Shown in pieces: positions 37,440-49,101 of a stretch of 64,000 bases of DNA. Under the pieces are notes generated by a model. It had not been told where the DNA came from. It ran no database searches and saw only the letters and a list, made by a program, of their open reading frames with translations. How positions within the stretch are numbered: position 1 is the first letter of the stretch; every line of letters starts with the position of its first letter. Origin of the DNA: Hofstenia miamia (taxonomy: Eukaryota; Xenacoelomorpha; Acoela; Hofsteniidae); assembly GCA_900660155.1 (NCBI GenBank), contig CABFPE010000224.1, forward strand, positions 1,057,871-1,121,870, given 5' to 3'. The position numbers were made by a program, and so were the translations under genes.

Positions 37440-39990
37440 AACTCCCCATGAAATCACAAGAACTTACATCAGACTTACTTAGCATATCTCAAAACAGAAT
37501 CAGTCACTTAGAATTACCTACTACAATCAAAGCCAAGAAAAAACCAAAAATAAAAACACTAATTTTTTATTAAGAATAAATGAGGGACAAATTCAGCAGA
37601 GAATATCTCCACAGCACCAGTCACATTACATTTGAGCAGCATATTACTCTCAGGAACATATACAAATTCACTAAAAATAAAAGAGTGTGCAAAAAAATTT
37701 CCTGTCAACATTGATTGGAAAAATCTATTAATTGTCTATTTCTTAAAGGCAACTGACAAAGACAATGTAAAAATGATCCAGTGCATGAATCAAATCCTAG
37801 TTACCACTAAAACAATTAATATGACAGTCACATTTTTCTATTTAGAAGAAAATAATGAAGCTACATCTGATAATGTCTTGAATCTAGAAGAATACTTAGA
37901 AAACTTTCACATCATCTAGCAAACCACCTTGCAACATACATCAGTGACAACTAAAAACAGCATTACAAATCTCATATTTACAAACATTTTGTCAACAGAA
38001 ATCTACCATTGCCACATATTATCAATGAAGAAAGAATTGCTATTGACATTCTAATACAAATGCAAGCACTCAATGTTTTTGATCCCAAATGTATTTGAAC
38101 AAATGTCAGTGACATCAGATGCAAATTCTCCTTTAGCCAGTCACAAATAGCCTTAAACAACATCCACATATAATGGCTACAATTGAAGACAGCAAAGTAC
38201 AAAAAAACAGTGGCAGAAAATAAAAATTGAATATCCACATTGAAAGTACAACATTACTACTGAACTTCTACTCAGTAGGATAATCAATGCCTCACACTTC
38301 AAGGACAAAACTGAAGAATTGGTTACTCTTGAAAATGATAATTACTATATGACTGTTAAAGGATCAAAAACACAAAATCAACAGGTTTAAAAAGTACCTC
38401 ACTAAAGTGCTCAACTACAAAAATCCATTCAGACATCTTTTGCCTATTATCATGAAAAGGAAATTGATATCTTTCATCATTACACTAAAAAGTATATGTG
38501 GGGTTTGACTTCAGAGACACACTACATTGTGTAGACAGACAATAATTCACCACTCACTACTACAATGCTACAGGAGCATCTACATAATTCTACATAAAAC
38601 TACCTCAAAAATTGCAAAAACCATAGTATCACAGAGAAAACCATGTCACTCTACTCATACCCTGCTAGCTGATATCTGGAGCACTTGTTAAGATTTATTA
38701 GTATTACTACAGAAACTACTGACACCACCAGGAACATATTTACCTTAAAAGAGCATTGCCTTAATTGCTAAAACACCAATGCAACTTCAGGAAGAGAAGA
38801 ACTTCTAAATTAGGCTACACTAAAACTCTCACCATATCTACAAGAAGTTATAGACAAAATAATAAATGAAAAAAATTATGAAAACTGAAGCTATTACCAC
38901 ATACATGTGGACATAGGGCAAAGACAAAGATATGCTCATTGAAAAGCACATAGTCAACAACAAACATCAGATAGGAATGATCCCTATCCACCATCAGCAA
39001 GCAAAAGTTTCAGATGTTGAACTAATAAAAATAACATTTTTTACTGAAAGTTTCCCAAAGATAGAGCTCAAATGTCTCCTGACATCATTACAACAATTCA
39101 CCTTGGATATTGAATGTGCACCAGCTTGTTTCAACATCAACACCAAATCAAAATCTGCATTGAAACAAACCTTGAACCACAATATCATCAAAGATATCAA
39201 CAGGAAATTAGTTAATTACCCAAAATCTATTGGAATCACAGAAATAACAGGTACCCACAGCAACTGGCTAGAATGAGAATATAAAATCATTACCCAAAAC
39301 TTGTTCTGCATACCTCCACCTATTATTGACCTCCTGGTTATCATGCCCTACATGAAAGAAAAGCACATGAAACCTATCAACCACACAATTCTGAGCTACA
39401 GACTATACTATAAAAATCATAAAGCAATCTGCCATCTCAAAGAATAACCTGAATTCAAAAACACAGTTAAACTACTCCAAGATTGCAACCAGGAAAACCA
39501 ACTTCTAATTGATAGCAAACACCCAACTGAAACTATCTACAAAAAAGGTGAACCCATACAAGAAGCAAATGGCAGAGTTCAAAAAGAAAGTATCTAACAA
39601 AAAAGTACAAAACATTACCTTGTTCTTTAGAGCCAACAATTTCATTAAGAAATCTATAAGTACTACAACATCATGAAAAGAGTTGAATGTGTCATGATGA
39701 TACAAGCTGAAGACACAGCTGTTAAAATGACATTTATGATTGCCCTAAAATGACAAAAACTTCACCAAAAATTCTACAACACCTTTCAATGCTGAATATA
39801 TAACCTTTGACAGTCTATTGAAATGAACTGAAGTACATCAAGTACAAGAAATTTCCTACAACTGAAATCAAAACCTTTACTTAGTTTACACACAAGGAGG
39901 ACCTCACTGCAACCAACTGGAAGGATATTACAACTGCTAGACAATGTGTACAACCTTCTCTACACAATAGACATCCTGATGGATATCTAA
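37440..39990 (+). pseudogene. ORF3 of copy A, protein of unknown function encoded after pol
   Basis: Homologous to the ORF3 of copies B and C over its length. Landmarks are KKFPVNIDWKNLLIVYFLKA (37,690-37,750), HIYKHFVNRNLPLPHII and ILIQMQALNVFDP (37,960-38,090), the frameshift site at 38,261, LLSRIINASHFKDKTEELV (38,265-38,325), the invariant KKYMWG (about 38,490), and SLQQFTLDIECAPACFNIN with LVNYPKSIGI (38,932-39,240). No signal peptide or convincing membrane segment is evident, unlike an envelope protein, and I recognise no domain. Stops and frame changes show decay, but alignment to B and C implies ancestral coding function. Confidence 0.7.
38252..38268 (+). promoter_or_regulatory. Putative +1 frameshift site in ORF3 of copy A
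   Basis: The frame carrying ALNVFDP...STLKVQHYY ends CAT TAC TAC TGA A (TGA 38,261-38,263). The +1 frame, starting GAA CTT CTA, stays open for about 42 codons and aligns with the downstream ORF3 of copies B and C. The same geometry occurs at 53,107 and 62,035. Confidence 0.5.
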
Positions 39991-40074
39991 AATAGACTTT
40001 TATAAACCTTTCATTCATTTTTCAGTTCTCTCATTTTGGTTGACTTCAATATCACAAACTTTTCACAAAAACTT

Positions 40075-40093
40075 TAGTAATGTTTGGGCGGCG
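40075..40093 (+). other. Polypurine-type tract before 3' LTR, degenerate
   Basis: TAGTAATGTTTGGGCGGCG lies directly upstream of the TGTAGCAG start of the 3' LTR. It is G-rich but no longer a clean purine run. Confidence 0.45.
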
Positions 40094-40759
40094 TGTAGCA
40101 GCAGTTTCTAGAATTGGCTATCATCATCCATCACTAAAGAATTGAGCAAAACTTCCTGAAAACAAGAAAAAAATATAGTGACGTCAATTGTTTACTATTT
40201 AAAATTTTGTTAATTCATGAGGCAGTTTTGATACCTGTGCATATTTACTAATATTTATGCTTGTTAAAAATTTGGGAAAAACTACATACACATTCACAAT
40301 AAAACCTTTGGTTTAGTCAAAATCAGTTGTGTTTTGCTTTTCTCTCAAATTATTACCAATTTCATTATGAGAAGCTATCATGGAAGAGCTGGGGTTGGTC
40401 TGAGGCAGTACAAGTGCAATCTATGCTCAGTTCTTCCATGATCAATTTTGATGGCATTCATTCTCATTTATAAATTTTATTTTTTTCAATTGCTGCAAAG
40501 ATCTGTGCAGCCAAAAGCCATATTGTGTTCAAGATAAGCTCTATCAAATTACAATTGTTTAATTTACTACCCATATGCTTGATGCTTAGGTTAACTATCT
40601 CCCAGCTGATCATTAGTGTTACTCATATGCTAATGTATTTATGCAGTTTTCTTAACATTATTTTCTATCAGTGCTTGCAACAGTTGTTATTTATGCTTTG
40701 AACTAAGGATGTTACTCATATTATGCTAATGCTCTAACACTAATTAAGTCGGTACTACA
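40094..40759 (+). repeat. 3' LTR of copy A
   Basis: 666 bp from TGTAGCAG to GGTACTACA. The ends form a short inverted repeat (TGTAG/CTACA), and a TA tract follows directly. Confidence 0.88.
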
Positions 40760-40958
40760 ATATATATATATATATAAAGCCAGAATAATGCATTGTATCC
40801 AAAAAAATTTACATTGCACATTTGGAATAGGGGTCTAATTTCTTATGTCTGAGTTTTAGGGTTCTAAAAAAAAAATTTTTTGGACCCCCACCATAGTATC
40901 GAGCGCCCATATAGATTTTTTTGTATCCAGCTATATTTTAAAATTGTGCATCCAAAGC

Positions 40959-40993
<35 letters not shown>

Positions 40994-41163
40994 TATATGA
41001 CGGCCCTACGAGAAAAAAAATATATATATTTAGCAAAAATTATCATCCTCGCCTTGAAACCCGATGTCAGATTGGTTTTTTCTAGTTTGAATTTCAATCA
41101 CTAGAAAGAAACATATCATATTATAAAATATTAATGTTTCATTTATTTATTGTTANNNNNNNN

Positions 41164-41193
<30 letters not shown>
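40760..41193. repeat. TA tracts, unexplained 185-bp unit, 57-bp repeat and 8-N gap
   Basis: TA tracts flank 40,777-40,962, which contains A9/T6 runs and GGACCCCC but no clear inverted ends. The sequence 41,099-41,155 is identical to 19,719-19,775 and is cut by eight N (41,156-41,163), followed by another TA tract. Confidence 0.7.
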
Positions 41194-41197
<4 letters not shown>

Positions 41198-41392
41198 AAT
41201 AGTTAATACTTTGATAGTGATTGAAAATTCATTTACAAATCTCAAATCCTTTCAAATCGAAATTAATATTCATTCATAAATTCGGAAAACTTCATAACAA
41301 CATTTAATGTATTCTAAGTCATTGACAAATTTAATAAACAATGTATTGCGGAATTTGGCAAACTTCAAGGTATTTTAAAGTGTCGACCAGTT
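41194..41392. other. AT-rich non-coding DNA
   Basis: No feature recognised before the integrase fragment. Confidence 0.4.
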
Positions 41393-42300
41393 TTAAGCCG
41401 TTTGCAAATCAGATATTATAATCTCAAACCAAACCAAGCCAAGCCGAGTTGAACTGTATATAATCTGAGCTGCTTGCAATGCTGATCTGACATTGCATAT
41501 CACAATTTTCAATCCATGTGTGTAGGATTGCTGTGGTGACGGTACATGCTGTTTGGTCGATGATGGGGACCATTCAAGCATACTTGGTGAAGTTGTCAAC
41601 TAATACGGGAACAAAATGAAAGCCTTCATCGTGTTTCAACAGTTGTTCAATATCTACATGGACTATTTCATTTGGACCAATTGATGTGATTTTTTGAAAA
41701 TTCGTTTTTTGTTTAGGAAAATGTGCGGTGTTGCTTAGAATGCAGTGGTACATTTATTGATGACGTTGGTAACGATGGATCATACACCCATGCAGATGAA
41801 CTGGGTGTTCAAGGTTCGTTCTGCTTGGATGATACCATTGTGGCCTCTTTCATGGAATTTGCTAGCAATGTCCCATTTATAGTATTCTGGGAATGCGATT
41901 CGATTGTGATGTTTATTCATGACAAAAAAGACCATTTGCTGTTAAAGCCCATTTATAGTTATTGTAATATATATTGATTAAATTGGTTAATTGTGTTTTC
42001 GGATTTTTAATTTTATTTATTATCTCTTTTAATTGTATGTCATTGTGTTGATCTTTAATGATCTCTTGTTCATTAATCTCCTCTTTTAGATGGACTGGTA
42101 GTATTGGATGGCCTTGTCTATCTGTATTGATGTCGGGCAAGTTATGGTATGCTGACTGGGAGATAAATGGAAAAGGAGGTTTCTGTTGCGTTGGTTTTGG
42201 TTTCATTGTGATGGTATTGCAGTAATGCAGTTAAAAGATCGGCATTTGTGTGTTGTCTACCTTTGTGGTGAAATATTGTCAGAGGTGTGCGCCGCGCACC
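41393..42300 (-). pseudogene. Fragment E: Ty3/gypsy RNase H end and integrase
   Basis: On the minus strand it starts with the RNase H C-terminus (FHHKGRQHTNADLLTALLQY, about 42,280). A tether region (42,206-41,913) follows, then the integrase zinc finger (FHERGHNGIIQAERTLNTQF, then INKC) and the core (GPNEIVHVDIEQLLKHDEGF, LVDNF). TKYA-TGA-MVPI has the TGA at 41,574-41,576. It belongs to the same family as copies A, B and D. No LTRs are attached and several frame changes are present. Confidence 0.85.
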
Positions 42301-42976
42301 TTCTAACCAGCATTTTATGATTTTAGAGCGTTTTTTCCTATTGCTTATTTGGGAACTGAGTAAATTTAATATCGCATCAAACTGATTTATACACTATGTT
42401 TTTATAAATTTGTAATTGGTCATTAAATACTCAATCGAATTTTTAATTACAGGTAACACATCAATTATGTTGTCATTTTTATAACGCATTGCGTTAAGCA
42501 CTTTCTTATAAATTACAATTTTGGTAAAATTGAAGCATTTCGATTGTTTTGATCCATAAACTATATATTGGCTGGTACATGTATTATCTTGTTTAGCAAT
42601 CATATCACTGATAAATTAAAAAGTCCTAGCTACTTCAATCGTGAATGTCGCAATAACTAGGTATTGCGACATCCACACTTCAATAGACATTAAAAGAGCA
42701 AGGTGTGCGTTCATATTAACGCACATACGAAATTAAGCGTAATCATTGAAATTGCATCCAACATTTGTGCCCGAAGGTTTTTGATTGGTTCATGAAAGTG
42801 GAAATAGATCATTTCGAGGCGTGCGCTAATGATCACCGCACCTCGAGTGAGAAATCAAACGTCTCACCACTCTCAATTAATTCCCAGCCAAGCAAACATC
42901 AATAAAAATAGAGAAACTGTTGCAAGTTCTACATGTACATACATTGGCTGTGGTAAGCTAAACCAAATGTTGGGAG
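42301..42976. other. Non-coding DNA beside fragment E
   Basis: No gene is supported. Short frames on both strands lack similarity. Confidence 0.4.
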
Positions 42977-43218
42977 CAGTGGCGTACGCAGGGGGGAAGA
43001 CATGGTGGAATGTCCCCCCGTCAGGTTTCTAAATTTGATTTTGACTGGATAAATCAAAAAATTTTTGGTAAAGAATTGAAAAATTTAAAATCTAGGATCG
43101 TGAAATACATTTTTAGGGTCTATTTTCTCAATATTTTCAAAAAATTTCGCAGGGCTTCGCCGCGAATTGGGTAATGATGATGATGTGCCCCTGTCAAAAA
43201 ATCCTGGGTACGCCCCTG
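42977..43218. mobile_element. hAT-type MITE with 8-bp target-site duplication
   Basis: The left end CAGTGGCGTACGCAGG and the right end (reverse complement CAGGGGCGTACCCAGG) form a 16-bp inverted repeat with two mismatches. GTTGGGAG is duplicated exactly at both sides (42,969-42,976 and 43,219-43,226). A CAG(T/G)G terminus and an 8-bp duplication are diagnostic of the hAT superfamily. At 242 bp with no ORF it is non-autonomous. Confidence 0.92.
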
Positions 43219-44077
43219 GTTGGGAGTGGGCTTTATTCTAATTAATTAGACTATTTTAGTGGCTGAAGCAGTTATGAGCAGTAAACCAGACAAGCCCACA
43301 CTGTGTCATGTGCACAACACGTAGCCCTGGCCTGGTTGAACGTGTTCATGAGCCTGCAAAGGGGCTGATCGATTCTAGACAAAGCTGTGGGATATGAGCA
43401 TTATCTTACTAATGTTTACGGCCAACAAGAAACAGGTTAGGTGGGTCGAAGAGATAGTATCAGAGTACCTTAGCTTTTGCAAACACTGCACAATGTAAAA
43501 ATATTGATATAATTTGGGATGCCCTTCAATCTTATATAAATGAGCACTCCAAGCAACTTGCATTGCCAAGATCAACTTAGTACTCAGAAGGTTTGTCATT
43601 ATTAAATCACTAATACCAAAATGTTTATGTAACCGTCGGCATACTATTAATAGGGTGTGAAGACATGGTGGAATGTCCCCCCGTCAGGTTTCTAAATTTG
43701 ATTTTGACTGGATAAATCAAAAAATTTTTGGTAAAGAATTGAAAAATTTAAAATCTAGGATCGTGAAATACATTTTTAGGGTCTATTTTCTCAATATTTT
43801 CAAAAAATTTCGCAGGGCTTCGCCGCGAATTGGGTAATGATGATGATGTGCCCCTGTCAAAAAATCCTGGGTACGCCCCTGGTTGGGAGTGGGCTTTATT
43901 CTAATTAATTAGACTATTTTAGTGGCTGAAGCAGTTATGAGCAGTAAACCAGACAAGCCCACACTGTGTCATGTGCACNTTGCCAAGATCAACTTAGTAC
44001 TCAGAAGGTTTGTCATTATTAAATCACTAATACCAAAATGTTTATGTAACCGTCGGCATACTATTAATAGGGTGTGA
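42996..44077. repeat. Local tandem duplication with a collapsed N, probable assembly artefact
   Basis: 42,996-43,315 recurs at 43,659-43,978 and 43,563-43,660 recurs at 43,980-44,077, both apparently identical. In the second copy the intervening 247 bases (43,316-43,562) are replaced by one N at 43,979. The duplication cuts the MITE internally, so it is not a transposition event. Confidence 0.9.
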
Positions 44078-45114
44078 TTTATTTAATCTTGCTGCTATAT
44101 AATTCAAAATTTTTTATCCAATTTAGTATTCAATTTCAATAAAATTCAAAATTTATATTTAAATCTCAAATTTTGTTTGAAAAATTAATTGTTCTATCAC
44201 GGATTTTAATACACTCTACAACAATTTTTTTAATGTCTTGCAAAATAAATTTTGGGGGTGTTCTTTAATTTGCCATTATTTGTGCTATTCTTCTTTTCAT
44301 CGCCTTAGCTGCAATTTTGAAGTAAATTTATCTTATTTGAAACAACTTCAATTCATAGTGACATTGCAAAGTGGTTATTTTTGAATTTTGACATAAAACA
44401 TTAATATGGGAGGTAAATCTATAAGAAACTCAACTATTTAAATCTATAAGTATAGTATGATTATAGTTGATGACAATTTTAGGAACTAGATTATTACAAA
44501 GCTTACAAATAAGTTGATTTGCATTCACTATTTCGTAAGTATATGTCCATTTTTTATCTCAAGATAGTGTTGAAGCACTTAAAATTTTCTATTTGCATAA
44601 AAAAACAAATATTTTTTAAGTTTATGTTTATTGTTAGAATACTTATTTAAATTCGGATCCGTTTCGGATCGGAAAACTTAAATTTTTTAAAAGTTCGGAT
44701 CAGATCCGGATCTTAAAATGTTGAATCCGATTATCCATCTCTGGTGGATCATCTATTTCTGCAAATGACTCCTGATCTTGGTTGAAATTGAAAAATTGGT
44801 CTGATCACGTACTGGTCATGTCTGATGTCTTAATATTTCGCGTATCCATTTCAAATATTTTACTTAATATCTGATTTTAAGAAATACTCATTTGAATCCT
44901 ATTTTACATTGGTGTAGAGTATTTAAAAAATTATACATTTAATCATATTATGGAATACTTCAAGTCCAAGCAATGACTGCCGTGATTTCCATTGTAAATT
45001 TTGAAACTTTCGGTTCAGTATTGACGTATTTATATTTAAGTACAATGACGAAACCAAACTGAGACACTAGCAACTCTGCACCGCACACTAGGCAATGTAG
45101 CCCACGCTCCGCCA
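44078..45114. other. AT-rich DNA with a CGGATC cluster and a hAT-like end
   Basis: No gene. At 44,654-44,722 the word CGGATC (or GATCCG) is clustered within about 70 bp. At 45,097-45,113 the minus strand reads CAGTGGCGGAGCGTGGG, a typical hAT-like terminus, where copy D is cut off. Its partner end was not found. Confidence 0.45.
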
Positions 45115-46553
45115 CTGAATATTGTGAAGTTGAAGTTGGTCAAATACTGGATCCAGCAAGCAATGATGTTGGATCAGTCACCAGAGAATTTTTTCAGCCA
45201 ACTTATGCTAGAATTGTCAGTGCAGACAGTGACCTAGCAGGAAATATCTGAATTTTTTCAGTCTTTCAATGAGGGCAAGCATCTCAGCCTTTATTGAGCT
45301 ATAGTTCAATTCTTCTGGGCAGAGTTTGCGGCTGAAGAATTGGATTGGTGTTTCTATTACATTGATCATTTGACTTAGTGTTGCACCAATGGCCTTAGAA
45401 AAATCTGGGGTATTCAGACTAGGTAAGTGTTTCAATTCTGCTTTTAAGTTATTTAGTTCTTGTCGGTGGTCCCAAGACCATTGAAATGATGTTTTAGCCT
45501 TTAGTAGATTAGATATATAGGTGGTGATGGTTTTTTCGCAATATTGGGTATGAATATTTGGTAATAATTGAAAAAACCTAATATTCATTGTATGTCTTTT
45601 TTGTTGTTGGGAGGCGTAATTTTTTCAATTGTATCACATGCATCTTCCTTAAGGCTGATTTTTCCTTTTTCAATTTTTCTGCCAAGAAATACAACTGATT
45701 TTTCTAGGAAGTGACATTTTTGTGTGTTTATTCTTAGACCAGAAAATTTTAGTAAATGTAAGATCTTATCAAGTTTTTTTAGGTGTTTGTGTATCATTTT
45801 CGATACAATGAGAATATTGTTAATATATGCAACAATGTCTTTATCTAATTGATGTTTGTCATTTTGTAGTACCTTAGTGACATAATGTTGAAATGTGACT
45901 GGTGCATTACAAAATCCAAGGGCCAAGTAGAGCCACTCAAAGAGACCATGAGGAGTAATAAAGGCAGTTTTTTCTATATCAGATTTATGCATTGGTGCTT
46001 GCCAATAGGCTTTACATATGTCAAGCATCATAAAGAATGAATTTTGACATGATATGTACAGTATTTTATCAATTCAAGGAAGAGGGTAAGCGTCTTTTTT
46101 GGTGATATTATTGAGCTTACAAAAGTCTATGCATAGTCTATATTTGTCATTTTGTTTGATGAACACAGTTGGCAATGCATATGGGGTTTTTGATGGCTAG
46201 ATGATACTGTTATTTAGTAAGTCCGTAATGATTTTAAATTATTCCTGTTTTAGGTGTTCTGGCACAGGTGTGTTGTTCACTGTCTCTATGCAGTGTTTCT
46301 CTCCAATGGCTTTCCCTACACTAATGGTAATAAAATTAAAAATGGTTTTATGTTTTTCTAATAAATTTGTGAGAGAGTCTGCTTCAGATTCACTTAGGTG
46401 AGGGTGGGAAGCTGTGGTAATGGTTGGTGCAGAAAAATTGGTGGTTTTGTCTGAATCCAGTGTAATTGACAGAATTGGTTTGGGTTTCTTCTGCACAATG
46501 GTTATTACAGGTGAAGCATAAATCTTGATGTTCTCTGGTGTGATGGTAATCAA
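45115..46553 (-). pseudogene. Copy D: reverse transcriptase and RNase H
   Basis: The minus-strand frames 46,553-46,239, 46,031-45,585 and 45,588-45,217 are consecutive parts of RT-RNase H. The connection (ESEADSLTNLLEKHKTIFNF) is followed by the palm (MLDICKAYWQAPMHKSDIEK, HGLFEWLYLALGFCNAPVTF) and the catalytic loop AYINNILIVS, in which both Asp of YxDD are Asn. The thumb (LLKFSGLRINTQKCHFLE) and RNase H (GATLSQMINVIETPIQFFSR, YSSIKAEMLALIERLKKFRY) follow. Two frame changes occur. The 3' part (integrase, ORF3, LTR) is missing, and the element ends at a hAT-like terminus near 45,115. Confidence 0.88.
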
Positions 46554-46621
46554 CTTGTTGGTTTTATTGAGTATGGCTGTAGTACAGGTATTGCTTCAAT
46601 ATTGTAGTATTTATGCTAATA

Positions 46622-47205
46622 TTATGATTTTTTAGAATTCATGCCCTGTTGGTGGTTTATGATGATATTGGTGGTTATTGGCTGGTCACTGGTGAGAGTG
46701 ATGAAGCACCTAAATGGTTCAATCTTTTCTGTTTGTGAAGGGCATAATAATATGGATTTTGATTCAATAGTTTGTAGGTGAGTTGTTATGTCCTTATTAT
46801 GCAGGTCAATTTTTATGGTTTTATTCATAAAATTAATGACGCAGTGATACTTTTCTAGGAAGTCTTTTCCTAGAATCAGTTCATAGGGTAAGGTACAGTT
46901 AGTTGTGTTGAGCACAAGAATGTTGTGGTTGAATTTGGTGCTTGAAATAGTCAATTAGACGTTGTGTATTTTGCCTTTGGTATCAAGGTAATCACCAGAG
47001 GCAGTAACTAGTCTATGGTTATGAGAGGTAATGGTATTATGATGAATGCTGATTTGATGTGCACAGGTATCAGCTATAATAAACACTGAAGCACTGGTAT
47101 TAACTGTGGCCTCAGTTACTATGCCATTAATGGTAACAGGTGGAGTGTTTTTTTGTAGGTCAGTCATTACTAGAACTGTTCCTGCTCTGCTGGGAGTTGG
47201 TGCTC
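46622..47205 (-). pseudogene. Copy D: retropepsin with mutated active site
   Basis: The frame from 47,167 contains VTINGIVTEATVNTSASVF, where the D-T-G-A motif reads N-T-S-A, then IIADTCAHQISI. After a TAA it continues in the same frame with LPYELILGKDFLEKYHCVIN. This region lies in the -1 frame relative to gag, whose TAA is at about 47,206, consistent with the Gag-Pol -1 frameshifting common in gypsy elements. No canonical slippery heptamer is obvious (GATTTAAGAAACTAA spans the gag stop). Confidence 0.82.
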
Positions 47206-48844
47206 TTAGTTTCTTAAATCGTCATTGTCATCAGAATCAGATTTGTAAATGTTACTATTGTCAGTGTAATAACATTCTTTGTCAGCTAGTAGATGGATGG
47301 ATGCTTTGCAGTTAGTGCAGATGTGTCCATGTTGACTGCAGTGGCTACAGCAAATTTTATTTAGATTGATATCCTTTGGACATGTCTCTGTTGCTGTTGG
47401 TTTGCTTTTTGTTGATGTTGCTGGTGTGTCATTAGAGCTTATGGCTTTCCTTGGTTTTGATGGTGGTGACTCATTTGATTTTATTTGATTAGATATTTTT
47501 TTGTAATTTTCTATCTGAAGTTTAGCCTCAACAGCTTTTATAATAAATGTAGATATTTTATCATCAGGGCTACATTTCTGTTCAAATCTGTGTCTGATTT
47601 GAAGAGGCATAACATAAGTGACGTGAGTAAGCAAATCATGTGAAGAGTATTCAGTTGAAGATCTACTAAGTTAATATAATTGTTCAATGTGGTCATCTTG
47701 TGAGTAGGTTGTTTTGTTTAAAAGAATTTTGTATTGGTTGCACATGGTTGGTGCATGAAAGTGGTCATAAAAATTTTGAATCAACAAAGAATAATCTGAT
47801 TTAGTGATGTTACCTAGGGTTAGGTAATAGTTGAAAGCTTTGCCAGTCAAGAATGTAGAAAATTGGGTGAGAGTATGCTCTTGGCCTGCTTTTTGAACAG
47901 TTAGGTGCTGTTCATAGGTGAAGAGCCATTCCTCAAATGTTGGGGAAATGCTGTCAGCTCTGCTGGAAAATTTTCTAGGTGGCATTTGCAATTTAAGGTT
48001 GTCATCAGGAGCTATTTGTGGCAATTTAGATTTATTTAGCTTTTTATCTGTAGTGGTGTTTTCTAAATGTTGTAACCTATCATTTAATATTTCTAGTTTG
48101 TTATTGATGTTATTGAGTAGAGGACTTAATATTGGTGATGAGGGGAGTTTGCCCTTGGTTGTGTCACATTAGTTAACTCTGAAATGGTTAGTGGAGACAA
48201 CTGTTGAGGAATAGTTTCAATTATTGGAACAGTTGGAATTTGAACTGATGTCTAAGAGTGTTTTGTCTAGGCATAAGTTCATTTGAACTTGCTGGAGTGT
48301 TTAGGACTGCAAAGTTAGGGTTAACATTGACTTTGAAGTACTGTGTTTTTTTGCTTTTTCAGTAATCAATTTTTCAGCTAATTGAATGTTCTGTAGATTA
48401 CTTTTTTTGCTTGTTTCAGTAGATTATTGTTCTGCTCAAGAATGTCATCTGAGGTTTCTACTCTTTGTTGTAAGATTTCATTCCTTTTTTCAAGTGCTAC
48501 ATTTTCTTCACACAGGCATTGATTTTGTGTTTGGACTTCTTTTAGTTCAGAGTAAATTTGCTTTTTAGAAATTTAAAGTTTTTTGTATTCATTGACAATC
48601 TGAATTTTATTGGCTTGTAATAGTGCTATTTCTTGACATAAGTTTTGGTTTTCTTTCTGGATCATATCAAATATTTTGTAATTTTTTAGTTGGATTTCTT
48701 TGATATTTTGCTTTAGTGCTTCTATGTTGGTTTTGAATGAGTTGATTTTTTTGATGAGTTCCTCTCTTGAGAGGGCTTAGTATTTTTACTAGGGTTAGAA
48801 TGAGAGGTGGGAGTGACTTGTTTCTTATTACATGTATTTGGCAT
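47206..48844 (-). pseudogene. Copy D: gag
   Basis: A possible ATG at about 48,844 (MPNTCNKKQ) starts a stop-riddled N-terminal region with coiled-coil character (NNKLEILNDRLQHLEN near 48,090). The capsid-like part lies at 48,024-47,671 (SPTFEEWLFTYEQHLTVQKA, FLTGKAFNYYL). It is separated by one in-frame TAA from 47,634-47,206 (LQIRHRFEQKCSPDDKIST). The latter carries a canonical CX2CX4HX4C zinc knuckle (CSHCSQHGHICTNC) near 47,345. Gag packages the RNA into particles. Confidence 0.82.
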
Positions 48845-49101
48845 TTTCTTTCTTTAGTGATGCCTGAGCGGCTTGAACAGATACAGCTTTAAGCAATGCT
48901 GATCTTTGGGTGGATGCTTTGGGCTTTAGGTAGTAGGTAAAAAAAATTTTCAGTACATCAGCTTTCACCAGCATGATAACTCAGCTACAGAGGTTGCTCC
49001 ACACTTCCAAACAAAAAGAGTCTCTAAACCTTTAGATAATTTTGCTCATTCATTCATTAGGTTCTTTTTTCAGGTTCCCTTGCAAAGGTGCTGCTAATTA
49101 T

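Larger units (their letters stand above)
30087..40759 (+). mobile_element. Copy A: Ty3/gypsy LTR retrotransposon with extra ORF3, split by a mariner-like element
   Basis: Two similar direct LTRs enclose PBS, gag, protease, RT, RNase H, integrase, a long third ORF and a purine-rich tract. Total length is about 10.7 kb, about 9.35 kb without the 1.3-kb DNA transposon inserted in RT. Gene order (integrase after RNase H) places it in Ty3/gypsy. The LTRs are visibly diverged (indels and many substitutions) and every coding region has stops or frameshifts, so this is an old dead copy. It is the only copy here showing the complete architecture. Confidence 0.88.
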
